In this document: positions 53,841 to 64,000 of the stretch, in pieces | Numbering within the stretch: position 1 is the first letter of the stretch | How the letters are laid out: each line of letters begins with the position of its first letter | Assembly (NCBI GenBank): GCA_030710605.1 | Contig: CP092882.1 | Location: 1,962,784 to 2,026,783 of the forward strand | Origin: Cordylochernes scorpioides | Taxonomy: Eukaryota > Arthropoda > Arachnida > Pseudoscorpiones > Chernetidae | Reading direction: 5' to 3' | DNA length: 64,000 nt | Notes under the pieces: generated by a model | Seen by the model: the letters and a program-made list of their open reading frames with translations, nothing else | Database searches by the model: none | Told to the model about the DNA's origin: nothing | Made by a program: the position numbers and the translations under genes

Positions 53841-54274
53841 ACAACGCTGAGCAAATTCAAAATCCATCTTAAGCCAGCAAATAAAGAAAGATTATATCTT
53901 CAACGCGAAGAAATGGGAAGAGGATTGGTGAACTGGTCCAAAAAAACGAAAGAATTCTGCTAAGCCTCTACAAGTATATATTTGGGGGGGAGACAACAAA
54001 AAGAAAGGAAGCCATTAAAGCGTGTGAACAGGGCGGAAAACACAATGCTCACGCACATCCACTAATTATAGAAAACAAGTACAAAATAGAAGCCCAAAAC
54101 ATTACAATGAAAACTCTGAAAGAAAAACAGATTGAAAATCTAAGAGAAATCATGGCCAGAAAATAATCCACAGAGCATTCTTTAAAAATGAAGACCAACC
54201 GCTATTGGACATGATAGAATCCTCACAGTGGCTCAAAACGGGAAACAACACAACCACAAAATGAAGGATTCTAC

Positions 54275-54805
54275 ATGTTCATACAAGATAGAAACGTGTT
54301 CCCGAAGGATAAGAACCTGAAATGCCCTCACTGTGAAAAGGTACAGAGGACGGTGGACCACCTTGCTACAAACTGTGGAAGATTGCTCCCTTACGACTAC
54401 ACTGAGAGGCATAATGAAGTAGTGAGATGCGTCCACTTCAACTTGGCAAGAAAATATAATTTCACAGAGAACAAGAAGATAAAGCTCCACAAAATAACGA
54501 CTAAGATTGAAAATTCATACGCCAAGATAATAACGGACCTGCCAATGATAAGCGATATCAATATCAGAGCTAACAAACCTGATATAATAGTATATGACAA
54601 AATAAAAAAAGACATAACAATCATAGAGATAGGGGTTACCTCCCAAGACAATATCCAAACTACGGAGCTGACAAAGAAAAGAAAATACCAGCTACTGGCG
54701 AGGGAAATGGCCCAAACAGAAAAAATGCCCGTAAAAGTAGTGCCGATAGTCTTAACATGGGATGGAATAGTAACCAAATATAACAAACAATACAGGAAGG
54801 AATAA
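54275..54805 (+). pseudogene. Zinc motif and restriction-like endonuclease of the non-LTR element
   Basis: CPHCEKVQRTVDHLATNC gives Cx2Cx8Hx4C, followed by the conserved HNEVVRCVHFNLARKY, and then the endonuclease with NKPDIIVYD and ITIIEIGVTSQD (PD...E) and the closing VLTWDGIVTKYNKQY. This 177-codon segment is open; the upstream part is linked by frameshifts near 54165-54275. Ends AAGGAATAA. Confidence 0.82.
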
Positions 54806-54858
54806 ACATAAGAAAAAGGGACTTTGCATATATTCAATCCCTGGTTCTAAAAAAGACG

Positions 54859-55275
54859 ATGGAAATTATTTCAACAGAAAAGAAGAATGAACCTTACGAT
54901 AAGTTACAGAGAAATAAAGAAATGGAAGCCATGGATAGATTGTTGGAACGATGTAGGGAGCTGGCATGTGATGAGGAGGAAGGTGGAACACCGGACATGG
55001 AGCACAGGGATACGACGACCATAGAAGAGATCCAGGAGAACGACCTAGAGCAGATGACAGGAGACCTGACAGACAAGAATGGTTCAAGGCCAGGGGACCA
55101 TCTTATCGAGGAGCCACTAGTAGAGGCCATAGAAAGACTGCTGGAGAGCTGCAGGACATCAGGGGACATAACGGCAAGGACCACAGCACTGACCAGGAGT
55201 CATGATAGCAAATGTAAATATCTTTGTTTACTTTTACTGTTGTCATTTATTGAAGTTGTAAATAAAAATATGTAA
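54859..55275 (+). pseudogene. C-terminal extension of the non-LTR ORF
   Basis: An acidic, repetitive-looking stretch (EAMDRLLERCRELACDEEEG; EEPLVEAIERLLESCRTSGD shows an internal repeat of the RLLExCR motif). It ends shortly before the 3' UTR. No known domain. Confidence 0.45.
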
Positions 55276-55334
55276 ATAGACTGACCATTCGCTACACTTT
55301 TTAGAGAAAAACTTGTAACCTTTTGGAAAATAAA

Positions 55335-55590
55335 TTTATTATCATTAGATAATGATAATGATCATAATGATGATGCGCGCGCATCCGTGACATGAGTAAT
55401 TGAGGAATTGATTGATTGAGGAAAGACGGTCGTGACTATATATGTTGATAATAATAATAATAATATAATAATAATTATTATTATTATTATCATTAGATGA
55501 TGATAATGATCATAATGATGATGCGCGCGCATCCGTGACATGAGGAATTGATTGACGGTGGAAAGACGGTCGTGACTATATATGTTGATT
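55335..55590. repeat. TAA-rich tandem repeat, right part
   Basis: Resumes with TTATTATCATTAGATAATG and two units ending TCGTGACTATATATGTTGAT. Confidence 0.88.
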
Positions 55591-55952
55591 GCGATACACT
55601 TTTTTTTGCAAAAATATCATAAAAACATTTCGCAATAAGTTTGTTTATTAGAAAAAACCGCGAGCTTTCGACCCCTCCCTCTTCAACAGGCAGCATTATA
55701 TCTGTGAGTGAGCACGGAGACACGTATGATGGATTTAAAGATACATAATGAATCGGTGTAATTATTAATCTGTTAAAATATAATTGAGATAAATTATCCA
55801 CGTTTTTTCTTTTCGTTACATAGCCATCCATTCTATAAAGAGCATCGACTCGAAGCTCAGCAGGAGACTTACTAGTATGTCCTCAGGGCTCAGGTTTTAT
55901 TTCCTTTTTCTTGAAATAAAGATACTTCGGCCATTAAATCTTTTTATTACCT

Positions 55953-55994
55953 CGACGTTTCGACAAAAATCTTTTGTCCTCGTCAGGAGCAAAC
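55953..55994 (-). ncRNA. Hammerhead-like core, GAAACGTC type
   Basis: Minus strand: CTC, CTGACGA, one spare G, GACAAAA-GAT-TTTTGTC (7 bp), GAAA, CGTC, then GAG pairing with CTC (3 bp). ACGT is self-complementary. The spare base between CTGACGA and stem II departs from the canonical form. Confidence 0.45.
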
Positions 55995-56276
55995 AAAAAT
56001 TGAAACATTTGGGTAAGGTGTTAAAATTATTCTAAGGCTCCAAGGGCGTTCTCACGCGGTATTTCAAATTTTGTACAAATTATTCTATATACAGTTACGA
56101 GCGTCATGCGTCATCTCTGTCACCGGTTGCGTTTTTTTTTTTTTTTTTTTGGAATGGCGCTCTCCTATTGGTTGGCTACGATGGCGCCGCCACTACGCGA
56201 GACACTTTGTTTTTGACTTTGCCCCCCCCCACTCGTTTTTGGTTTTTTGTAACTATTGTGTTGGAGCGGGTCGCTC

Positions 56277-56420
56277 CTTAAATAAATGCATATATTAGTT
56301 AATAACTAAAATGGAATCCTCTCTTTCGTTTTCCCAGTAAGAGACGCCTACGGAAGCCAACAGTACATAGACAGATAAAGCACATAGGCATATGTTATTA
56401 ACTAATATATGCATTTATTT
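56277..56420. repeat. Short inverted repeat ATATGCATATATTAG type
   Basis: AAATAAATGCATATATTAGT at the left and ACTAATATATGCATTTATTT at the right, about 60 bp apart. The right arm leads directly into the Helitron-like 3' end at 56510. Confidence 0.6.
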
Positions 56421-56510
56421 AAGGCGCCAATTTATAATTGTAACAAATAGTATTTGAATCAAAACATTCAATCGGGTAAAACACGGGCGTTGCCCGGGTC
56501 ATTCGGCTAG
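56420..56510 (+). mobile_element. Helitron-like 3' end
   Basis: AATCGGGTAAAACACGGGCG, a hairpin CGGGCGTTGCCCG, then GGTCATTCGGCTAG. Mirror of 50491-50640. Confidence 0.65.
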
Positions 56511-57060
56511 TAATCTATAATCCAAATTGTGCTTTAGCATTGATGAAGAAATCCCTGTAGCCATGGCAGGATATAATGCGACCCTCCACATTCCTTTATA
56601 AGATGCAGAGCGAACTTTTGATTTTATTTCGAAGGTTATAAGTTGAGCCAAGGTTGGCATTGTCCATTGTTTTCTATCTTATCTCTTCTTCCTCGTAAAT
56701 TTCCCTATCAGTGAGCCCACGCCATGATACCACTATCTGACTACTGCAATAGCGCTGCTAGTGTTCTTGATAGATGAGCCAGGCCATCGGTTTATTCAGT
56801 AAAACTCGCCTCACTTATTGTGCTTTTTCTTACTGGTCCAAATCCTTAAATTATATTCACTGATTTCTCTCCCCTATATAATGGTGTATCCCGCTTGTAT
56901 AGCTGATTTTTAACCAAGTATGTAATATGTAACGTTATATGTAACGTAAGGTGTTATATGTAACTAAGTATTGGTGTTTGGCTGTCAATTCCTGTGCATA
57001 TAATAAATATACTTGTCTTTATGCAAATTAACCAGAAAACTATCTATATAAATAAAGAAC

Positions 57061-57270
57061 TACACTCATAGACAAAACTTAAGGAATTTGTACCTTTTAG
57101 CATATATATCGGGATTCAGACAATAACTCTGAAAGATATTACAGTGACCTTTATTGAAGACAAACGAGATAACCAAGTGTAAACAGCCTTTGTCTCCTTC
57201 AAAAAAAAATATATATATAGATGGCTGGCTGGCGATATCAAAGACTTTCCACTTCCTTAAGTTTTGGTTG
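57061..57270. mobile_element. Tc1-like MITE
   Basis: Starts TACACTCATAGACAAAACTT and ends near CACTTCCTTAAGTTTTGG. The right terminus is truncated before CATGAGTGTA. Confidence 0.7.
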
Positions 57271-57834
57271 TTCCCTATTCCCTCGTTGCAGCAATATTTT
57301 CACCAATCTGGATGAAACTTTGAAACAATATTGAATTAGCTCTGAAAGGAGTTATTGTCATGGTTTCAACCTAGGGATATGCAAATTAAGCCAATATACG
57401 TTTCCACCTACATTCCACACAACTCAACTGGAACCTTGACACCATATAGAATATGTCAGTACCTCTTGTAGTTTCAACTGCCTAATATGCAAATTAACCC
57501 GATTACAGGATATAAGTGAACTTATCTGGCATATTCCGCCATATGCTTCTCTCCATTTGACCTACCCGTATCAAACATGACACTGTAAATAGAGTACGTC
57601 GGATTCCCACTCGTCGAGTTTCAACTGTCTAATATGCAAATTAACCCGATACAGGTTCTAAGTGACATGGCCGTATATGTATATATTCCTCAATCATATA
57701 TCTCCACAATATTTGACCAATTCATGTTGAACTATTTGTCTAATGTAAACTATCACCAGTATCATCACCTTATCATCAGTAAAAAACCCTCCAAGCAGTT
57801 TTATCCACTTATTCTCCAGACATAGCCATAGTCT
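57271..57834. other. Intergenic stretch with repeated ATGCAAAT motifs
   Basis: Two loose tandem units contain TTTCAACTG, CCTAATATGCAAATTAACCC or TCTAATATGCAAATTAACCC. Another ATGCAAATTAA lies near 57369. No gene is recognised. Confidence 0.5.
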
Positions 57835-57907
57835 GCCCGGGTAGCTCAGTCGGTAGAGCGTTAGGCTTTTAACCTAATGGTCCAGGGTTCGAGCCCCTGC
57901 TCGGGCG
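57835..57907 (+). tRNA. tRNA-Lys (anticodon TTT)
   Basis: A complete cloverleaf: acceptor GCCCGGG/CTCGGGC (one G-T pair), D arm GCTCAGTCGGTAGAGC, anticodon arm TTAGG-CTTTTAA-CCTAA with U33 and anticodon TTT, and T arm CCAGG-GTTCGAG-CCCTG region with a canonical B box GGTTCGAGCC. The discriminator base is G. A TTCTTTT stretch that can stop polymerase III follows directly. No SINE body is attached. It delivers lysine at AAA/AAG codons. Confidence 0.92.
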
Positions 57908-58689
57908 TTCTTTTATGCTCCAGGAGCCCGGGTTACCTCTATTTCTCTCTCCATAACCCTTGGATTGATTTGTTCAGTTTATATAATGGTTTTATCTCCA
58001 GGTTTTCTCCTCAAGCCTCTCTGGGGATGAGGAGAGACAACGAAACATTTTGTCTGGAGGATGACTTTTCGTTTTTTTGGGAGGATCATTCATTCATTCT
58101 TAGAAAAAAAGAAAATCACCAAGAGTGAGTATCTTATATAAGAAAGTTATCCTTGGTTATTTTATTTTATATTAACAACACTCAAAAAAATGCGCGTCCC
58201 AGCGGATTTTGCCCTTCATTTTCTCACGGGCTCAAAGTGTTAATTGTCGAAGGATTTTAAGTATTCATTCATTATGTCCACGTAACCCGTGTACTCTTGG
58301 AACGAACGAAAGTCACCAACTGTCCGGAGAGGTGACCAACGCGGATTCGATCCCGGGTTTTGTTCCAAAATAACTTTACTAGGTACCGCTCAAAAGAGAA
58401 TCCTAGCTTATGTTATTTACAACACACACAAACAAAGCTTTATTAAGACCACCGGTCTTATACAGATTCACCACAGGAAGAAAGCATAGATAGAGCTCCT
58501 ATACTCCAGGCAGGGCAGCACCCAACAACAGCCTCCTGGTCCGACACATGTCCAATGGCCACACGTTCCTTTTGCATACGTCATGGTTAGCGAATCACTG
58601 AACAGGCGAATGTGGAATCAGCCGCTTTCCTCGTCCAAATGGGGCTTATGTTATTTACAATAAATATATATATAATATAATATATGAAC

Positions 58690-58785
58690 AGGTTCTTCAC
58701 ACAAAAAAAAAAGTGTCCAATGCGGGATTCGAACCCTGTTCATGGCTGTCGGAAACAGACGGTTTATACCAATCCTCCACTGACC
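58690..58785 (-). mobile_element. SINE family 1 head fragment
   Basis: Minus strand: GTCAGTGGAGGATTGGTATA, GGGTTCGAATCCCGCATTGG, then an A/T run. Only the tRNA-like head remains. Confidence 0.65.
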
Positions 58786-59712
58786 CCTTCAAAATGGTGT
58801 CAAGTAGATTTGTCGTCTGCGAAGGAATTTCAATTTCAACATCGAATTCCAACTGTTAAACTTCCCCGATACCTTGGAATGGGGTAAACCCATCACAGTA
58901 TTAACAGTTAAACCCATTTCCACCCAGTTTTACTCAGGGGATCCAGAAGCACATTTTAGGGAAGCCTCCTCGACTGTATATCATCATTAATATTATCTCT
59001 GTTTGTATTTATCCTTTTTTTATATTATAAAGGACTGCGGCGTATGATTATAAGACAACACTTAAAGTTTCACCGCATAAGTTTCTTTTCTGTGAAAAAA
59101 TCAATATTTATTTCAAAGAGAAATATTTACTATTTCAAACTTTTGTGAATGAAGTATGAAAGGGTGAAAATGTTTCTATCATTAGTTTTTATTATTATCA
59201 TTAACGGATGAATCACTAAAATTGTTTAAAATTTAAGATATATAGCGAGAGAGAGTAGTTGTAAATAACTTCTTAGAAAAAAAAAAAGGAAATAAAATTA
59301 TATAATTGTTCATATTAAAAATAAACCCAGACATTGATAATGTTTTCAACTAATCACTCTATGCAACTTGATAGCAGATAGGGATACTGCGTTGCATATT
59401 GTGATGAAATTCTTCTCTTTACAGAGGTTGACAATATACAGTGACGTTGCGTGACAATTGTCGCCACACTAGGTAGTGTCTACACAGATGTTCAGTATCA
59501 CTTCGACACAGAACCCAAACTCCTAAACCACATCAATGAAACGGACCATACTCCATAGTACCAGAATCCCCTCCATAGAAATGCCACAACTAAAACCCAA
59601 AGACTCACCCTTGAAACAATAGAAAACCATCAAGAACTCAATAATCAAAAGTATACAGCTACCATCAAATACGTTCCCCTCCTGTCTTAAAGACTTCTAA
59701 TATATATAAATA

Positions 59713-60061
59713 CTAGACCGGTGACCCGGGCTTCGCCCCGGGATTGACCCGTGTGCATATCTACCCGAGTGGATATATATTTAGATAAGATTTTTTTATA
59801 ATTGTTTGTTATTAGCATTATCTATTTGTTTGCATCAGCATAATTTAATCTAATCTTTGATAGAGGGCGCTGTTCGTGAGCTAAGTAGAATAATTTGAAT
59901 ATATAGTTTTAATAATTGATTTATATATTTTTTAAAATAGCCTATCGTCTTCCCCGTATTTTTTTACCTATGTATGGAAATTTTGGTTTGAATTAGTGAA
60001 CTACTGCAAATTTGTATAGCGGACATACAAACATACAAACATTGATTTTTATATATATAGA
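59713..60061 (-). mobile_element. Helitron-like element, non-autonomous
   Basis: Inverted sister of 42306-42664: the start TCTATATATATAAAAATC is at 60061, the 3' hairpin CCCGGGGCGAAGCCCGGG and terminal CTAG at 59713-59716. Confidence 0.82.
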
Positions 60062-60261
60062 TATACATATAAAATAATGGTCATTCTATTTCTCTATTCT
60101 CCAAACTTCATTAAACTTTTTATAGTTAACTAGCGGACGTACCCGGCTTCGCCCGAGGTTTTACACGAGTAAAGGTTTGTCTAACGAACATTTGGTAAAA
60201 CAATTCTCTATAAACGTATAAAAATATATATATATTTTAATAATTTGAAACTCATAAATTT

Positions 60262-60595
60262 GAATCTCTCGATAAAGTGAACATTTTTTCCCGGTCCCTG
60301 TGTGCCGTGTCATCCTGGAATTTTGTCTTTCATAATTTTCTACATTACAAAATCATCGTTTTATCTAGTGAACATATCTTCCCGGTCCCTTGAAAAATAC
60401 TCGATAAGTTGAATAAAGTCATGGTCGTGAATCTCTCGATAAAGTGATTATTTTTTCCCGGTCCCTGTGTGCCGTGTCATCCTGAATTTTGTCTTTCCTA
60501 ATTTTCTACATACAAAATCATCGTTTTATCTAGTGAACATATTTTCCCGGTCCCTTGAAAAATACTCGATAAGTTGAATAAAATCATGGTCGTTA
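60262..60595. repeat. Tandem duplication of about 165 bp
   Basis: Both units contain GAATCTCTCGATAAAGTG, TTCCCGGTCCCTGTGTGCCG and ATACTCGATAAGTTGAATAA. Confidence 0.88.
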
Positions 60596-60769
60596 TGGAA
60601 GATGGACGTAGTTCCCGGAGGTCACCCGCCCCCCGCGCGCCAGGACCTCTTGATCACTCTGATTGTGATTGGCCGGCGGCCGGACGGGGGGGGGGAGGGG
60701 GCTCTTGAGCCCTCTGATTGGTCGGTGGGAACTTGGAATGTCCAACCAACTGGCCGGCGGCCGGACGGT

Positions 60770-60833
<64 letters not shown>
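60770..60833 (+). repeat. 64-nt guanine homopolymer
   Basis: An unbroken G run followed by A and five more G. It can form G-quadruplex structures. The surrounding GC-rich sequence also has smaller G blocks. The length may be affected by sequencing. Confidence 0.95.
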
Positions 60834-60834
<1 letters not shown>

Positions 60835-61154
60835 GGGGGCAGATCTCCGTTGCAAGATGGCGTTGCTTGCGAGTTAAAGCTACAAATCTGCAAATAACTC
60901 TAAGGATATTAAAGATATTCAAGAAATTATTTTTCGTAAACCTTTCCGGAGATACACCTAATAATATCCCAAATTTTCACGCGATTGGATGTATGGTTTT
61001 TGAATCCATAGAGGACACACACACACAGACATTCAATTTTATATATATAGATTATTATACAAATGAAAACACCAAAACGCAAATGTTTCACAAATAAATC
61101 AAACTTCTACTACCTTCATAAATACCATATCTAAGATTCCACCCTTCAGTACAG

Positions 61155-61290
61155 TATATATAAATGATCCAATACAGTATTAGAACTCTAAAGAAGCGGT
61201 CTGGTGGATTAAATTGGCGAAACCGCTGGGAAGGTTCACCACTGATGAGCCAAGCCCTCACAAAATATTTTTTCATCGCAGTAAGGACAG
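61155..61290. repeat. Conserved GAAACCGCTGGGAGGG repeat
   Basis: TACAGTATTAGAACTCTAAA, GAAGCGGTCTGGTGGATTAA, GGCGAAACCGCTGGGAAGGT and CACTGATGAGCCAAGCCCTC. Confidence 0.6.
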
Positions 61291-62284
61291 TAGAAGTTTG
61301 ATTTATTTGTGAAAAATTCGCGTTTTGGTGTTTTCATTTGTATTATATAGATGGCGCGTTATTGCTGTGTATTAATAGTTAATTATTCTAATTTATTCAA
61401 TTATGTAAATTCTTATGTCCTAAATTTAAATAAATTTAGCCAGAAACCATGGTCTCCAGGTGAATGCTTCTCAGTTTACCAAAGCTGATGTCGTGGCTTT
61501 GTCATCGACCTGAGACCGCTAGTTTGCGGTGACGGTCAATAGATGGCGTCTAGTTTTGACGTCTATTTTGACGGGAGAGGTGACCTTTGCTTTTATAAAT
61601 AAATTTATCTGTATCTAGTGGTGACGAAGAATGTGCCACAACATCAGTTTTGTGACTCATTCTTTATTACTAAAGTTTTTTTTTTTACTAAGGTGATGAA
61701 CATGATGCTTCGTAATATCCTTCCGCGCAACTTTGATATAAAATTTCTCTTTAAAATTCAGCTTCAATTCAGCAAAAAGAGAGATTATATTGTGACGAAG
61801 AAATAATTTATTAATTAAATTTAATTATTCAATGAAACTATTCAACAGATTATATGAATATATATTAATCTTTTATGTAAAATAATTATCAAAATATCTC
61901 TTTGCTTGCTTGCTCAAGATTCTCTAGCTGTAGATAGTGGGGCTGACTTGTTAATAATTGTCGACTCGTCGCTGTGACGTCATCAATAAATACTTTTACA
62001 TCTTAGGATATTTCAAGGCTTGATTTCTACGTTACAATATAATCTCTCCCTATTTATAGGTTTTAGTTAGCTGACGTTGGGATTGTCCGAAAGTTAATCA
62101 AGTAAATAAAAAAATAATTGCGGCATCTTATGCTTTTTTTTTTTTTTTTGTAATACAGATATATGTTCGCCTGGGTACAAAGGTTGGATGTAGGGTTATA
62201 ACATACAACAGGCCATTTGTAGCCTTGGCAGAATCTTTAACATCAATAAAGACACAATATTCCAAGAATGTTATCGATTATAAA

Positions 62285-62435
62285 AACGAACAAAAGAGCT
62301 TTCGGAGAAGTCATCTTTATCTACAGCTGTTATCTCGGATGTGTGCGGCACTCAAGTGTCAAGAGTGTCATGTGATCTAAGAGCTGTAGATTGAAGGAGA
62401 CTTCTCCGAAAGCTCAGCTTGTGTTCGTTTTTTTT
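62285..62435. repeat. Fold-back with CGAAAGCTC ends
   Basis: The left arm AACGAACAAAAGAGCTTTCGG and right arm GAAGGAGACTTCTCCGAAAG with CGTTTTTT are inverted. The right arm gives GGAG-ACTT-CTCC, GAAA, GCTC. Confidence 0.55.
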
Positions 62436-62520
62436 TTTTCTAATAAAAAAATATATTGGGCATTTTTTGAATTTCCTATGTTTGTAACAAAGCGTTATAT
62501 AAATAAATGTCTTTATTTCT

Positions 62521-63529
62521 GTATACACTCATAGACAAAAGAATGTTGTACCTTTTAGCATGTATATCAAGATTCAGACAATAACTCTGAAAGATATTAC
62601 AGTCACCTTTATTGAAGACACCGAGATAACCAAGTGTGTATTACATTCATGGACAAAACTTAAGGAAGTTGTAACTTTTAGCATGTATATCGGGATTCAG
62701 ACAATAATTCTGAAAGATATTACAGTCACCTTTATTGAAGACACGAGATAACCAAGTGTGTATACACTCATGGACAAAACTTAAGGAAGTTGTAACTTTT
62801 AGCATGTATATCGGGATTCAGACAATAATTCTGAAGATATTACAGTCACCTTTATTGAAGACACACGGATAACCACGTGTGATACACTCATGGACAAAAC
62901 TTAAGGAAGTTGTACCTTTTAGCATGTATATCGGGATTCAGACAATAATTCTGAAAGATATTACAGTGACCTTTATTGAAGACACACGGGATAACCAAGT
63001 GTATATACACTCATGGACAAAACTTAAGGAAGTTGTACCTTTTAGCATGTATATCGGGATTCAGACAATAATCTGAAAGATATTACAGTGACCTTTATTG
63101 AAGACACACGAGATAACCAAGTGTGTATACACTCATGGACAAAACTTAAGGAAGTTGTACCTTTTAGTATGTATATCGGGATTCAGACAATAACTCTGAA
63201 AGATATTACAGTGACCTTTATTGAAAACACACGAGATAACCAAGTGTGTATACACTCATGGACAAAACTTAAGAAGTTGTACCTTTTAGCATGTATATCA
63301 GGATTCAGACAATAACTTTGAAAGATATTACAGTGACCTGTTATTGAAGTCACTCGAGATAACCAAGTGTGAACAAAATTGGCCTCTGTCTCCTTCAAAA
63401 AAATAAAATTGACGATCGGCGACATAAAAGAATATATTTATAACCCAGGTTCCTGGAGCGCAGAACGCCAACTACCCGGGGACACATAAAAGACTTTCTA
63501 CTTCCTTAAGTTTTGTCCAGTGAGTGTAA
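62521..63529. repeat. Tc1-like MITE expanded into a 123-bp array
   Basis: Begins with a left terminus (TACACTCATAGACAAAAG) and ends with a right terminus (TTAAGTTTTGTCCAGTGAGTG, TA at 63528), so the whole block has the outline of one MITE. Between them are about seven 123-bp units. A GTTCCTGGAGCGCAGAACGC segment near 63450 is a small foreign insertion also seen near 41980. Confidence 0.88.
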
Positions 63530-64000
63530 AAAAAATTTATCATTATTATTAGTGATAATTTATTTTTCGTTCAATTTAGTTTTAAGAAAAAAATGTTTGC
63601 AATCTCTAAATAAAATATGGAAATGTTTTTTGTTGATTTGTTTCTCCAACAAAATCCTCTCAGAGTATTTTAGATCTTCCATGGAGTGTGTGTGGAGGGT
63701 GGTATAGAAATTTATCTTTTAAAAACAAATGGAATAAGATGGCGATAACATTGATGATTAGAGTGAAAACATTATGCTTTCAGTAATAGGGTTTCTTTTA
63801 AAACATTTTAATTCTCAAATCTCTAGCTGTCGGACACGAAAACCTTTCTAAAGAACACGCTAAATCTCCAATAGGGACAAGAGTTAAAACTAAGATACTA
63901 TTTTACATATTTGAATAAATATGAAGAATAAAATAAGATTTTAATATTTATTTTTATATATATATACAAAGAAAAAATGTGGCAGCAAAATATTTCGTAA
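63530..64000. other. Trailing stretch without recognisable gene
   Basis: AT-rich; no reading frame with family similarity, no clear element ends. Confidence 0.4.

Larger units (their letters stand above)
51121..55334 (+). mobile_element. Non-LTR retrotransposon with restriction-like endonuclease, R4/Dong-like
   Basis: About 4.2 kb inserted between GATAATAATAA and TTATTATCATTAG of the tandem repeat, that is, within the (TAA)n block. It encodes in order an N-terminal charged region, a reverse transcriptase, a CCHC zinc motif and a PD-(D/E)xK-like endonuclease. That order defines the endonuclease-domain (RLE) group. Insertion in TAA repeats is known for Dong, so the R4/Dong clade is suggested but not proven. 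There is no poly(A) tail. Confidence 0.75.
60130..61051 (-). mobile_element. Helitron-like element with a poly-G tract
   Basis: The inverted start TCTATATATATAAAATTGAA is at 61051; the 3' end has CGGGCGAAGCCGGGTACGTC and CTAG at 60130-60133. Inside are two tandem units of about 165 bp (60262-60595), a GC-rich block related to 40800-41090, and the G run at 60770-60833. Confidence 0.72.

Noticed and set aside
60593-61097. Poly-proline and poly-glycine proteins on both strands
   Set aside because: They are produced by the G run and have no supporting coding features.

Overview
The window is repeat-dominated, AT-rich nuclear DNA from an intron-bearing animal. It holds two recognisable host genes, a probable end of a third and one tRNA gene, inside many layers of nested transposable elements. 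The mobile-element set (pogo/Tigger, Tc1-like MITEs, hAT MITEs, Helitron-like elements, Ty1/copia, an endonuclease-domain non-LTR element, tRNA-derived SINEs and Penelope-like fold-backs with hammerhead-ribozyme-like cores) suggests an invertebrate. A reverse-transcriptase C-terminal fragment near 4.6 kb resembles those common in chelicerate genomes, so an arthropod, perhaps a chelicerate, is my best but weak guess.

Host genes. (1) A CCDC86/Cgr1-like nucleolar protein is an uninterrupted 187-codon reading frame on the minus strand at 15.6-16.15 kb. (2) A phospholipid phosphatase (PLPP/wunen, PAP2 family) runs on the minus strand from about 44.45 kb to 25.1 kb. I can place four exons: 44294-44451 (N-terminal membrane region), 43363-43541 (motif C1), 38740-38804 (motif C2) and a motif C3 exon present twice, at 33781-33945 and 25109-25273. 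All three catalytic motifs are intact. The first exon, the last exon and probably a small exon between C1 and C2 were not found. (3) A possible 3'-terminal exon on the plus strand at 3989-4126 is followed by a polyadenylation signal. (4) tRNA-Lys(TTT) lies at 57835-57907.

Layout. 0-4 kb: a Tigger MITE, SINEs and a 123-bp tandem array. 4-9.5 kb: non-LTR remnants and a cluster of hammerhead-like fold-backs. 9.5-12.8 kb: a three-level nest (Tigger inside a fold-back inside a Tc1-type MITE). 13-18.7 kb: SINEs, MITEs, CCDC86 and a fold-back carrying a well-formed hammerhead core. 18.85-26.6 kb and 27.62-34.9 kb: two copies of one 7-8 kb segment, separated by the 3' end of a copia element and a 100-N gap; each copy carries the PLPP C3 exon. 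35-44.5 kb: PLPP exons among repeats, with a second 100-N gap. 45-50.5 kb: SINEs and MITE-like repeats. 50.7-55.6 kb: a decayed non-LTR element inserted in a TAA-rich tandem repeat. 56-64 kb: Helitron-like elements, tRNA-Lys, a 64-nt poly-G tract and another 123-bp array.

The most interesting signals are the PLPP introns, where minisatellites appear to have grown out of the splice sites themselves, and the several repeat families sharing a hammerhead core followed by a short palindrome that could form stem III between two molecules.
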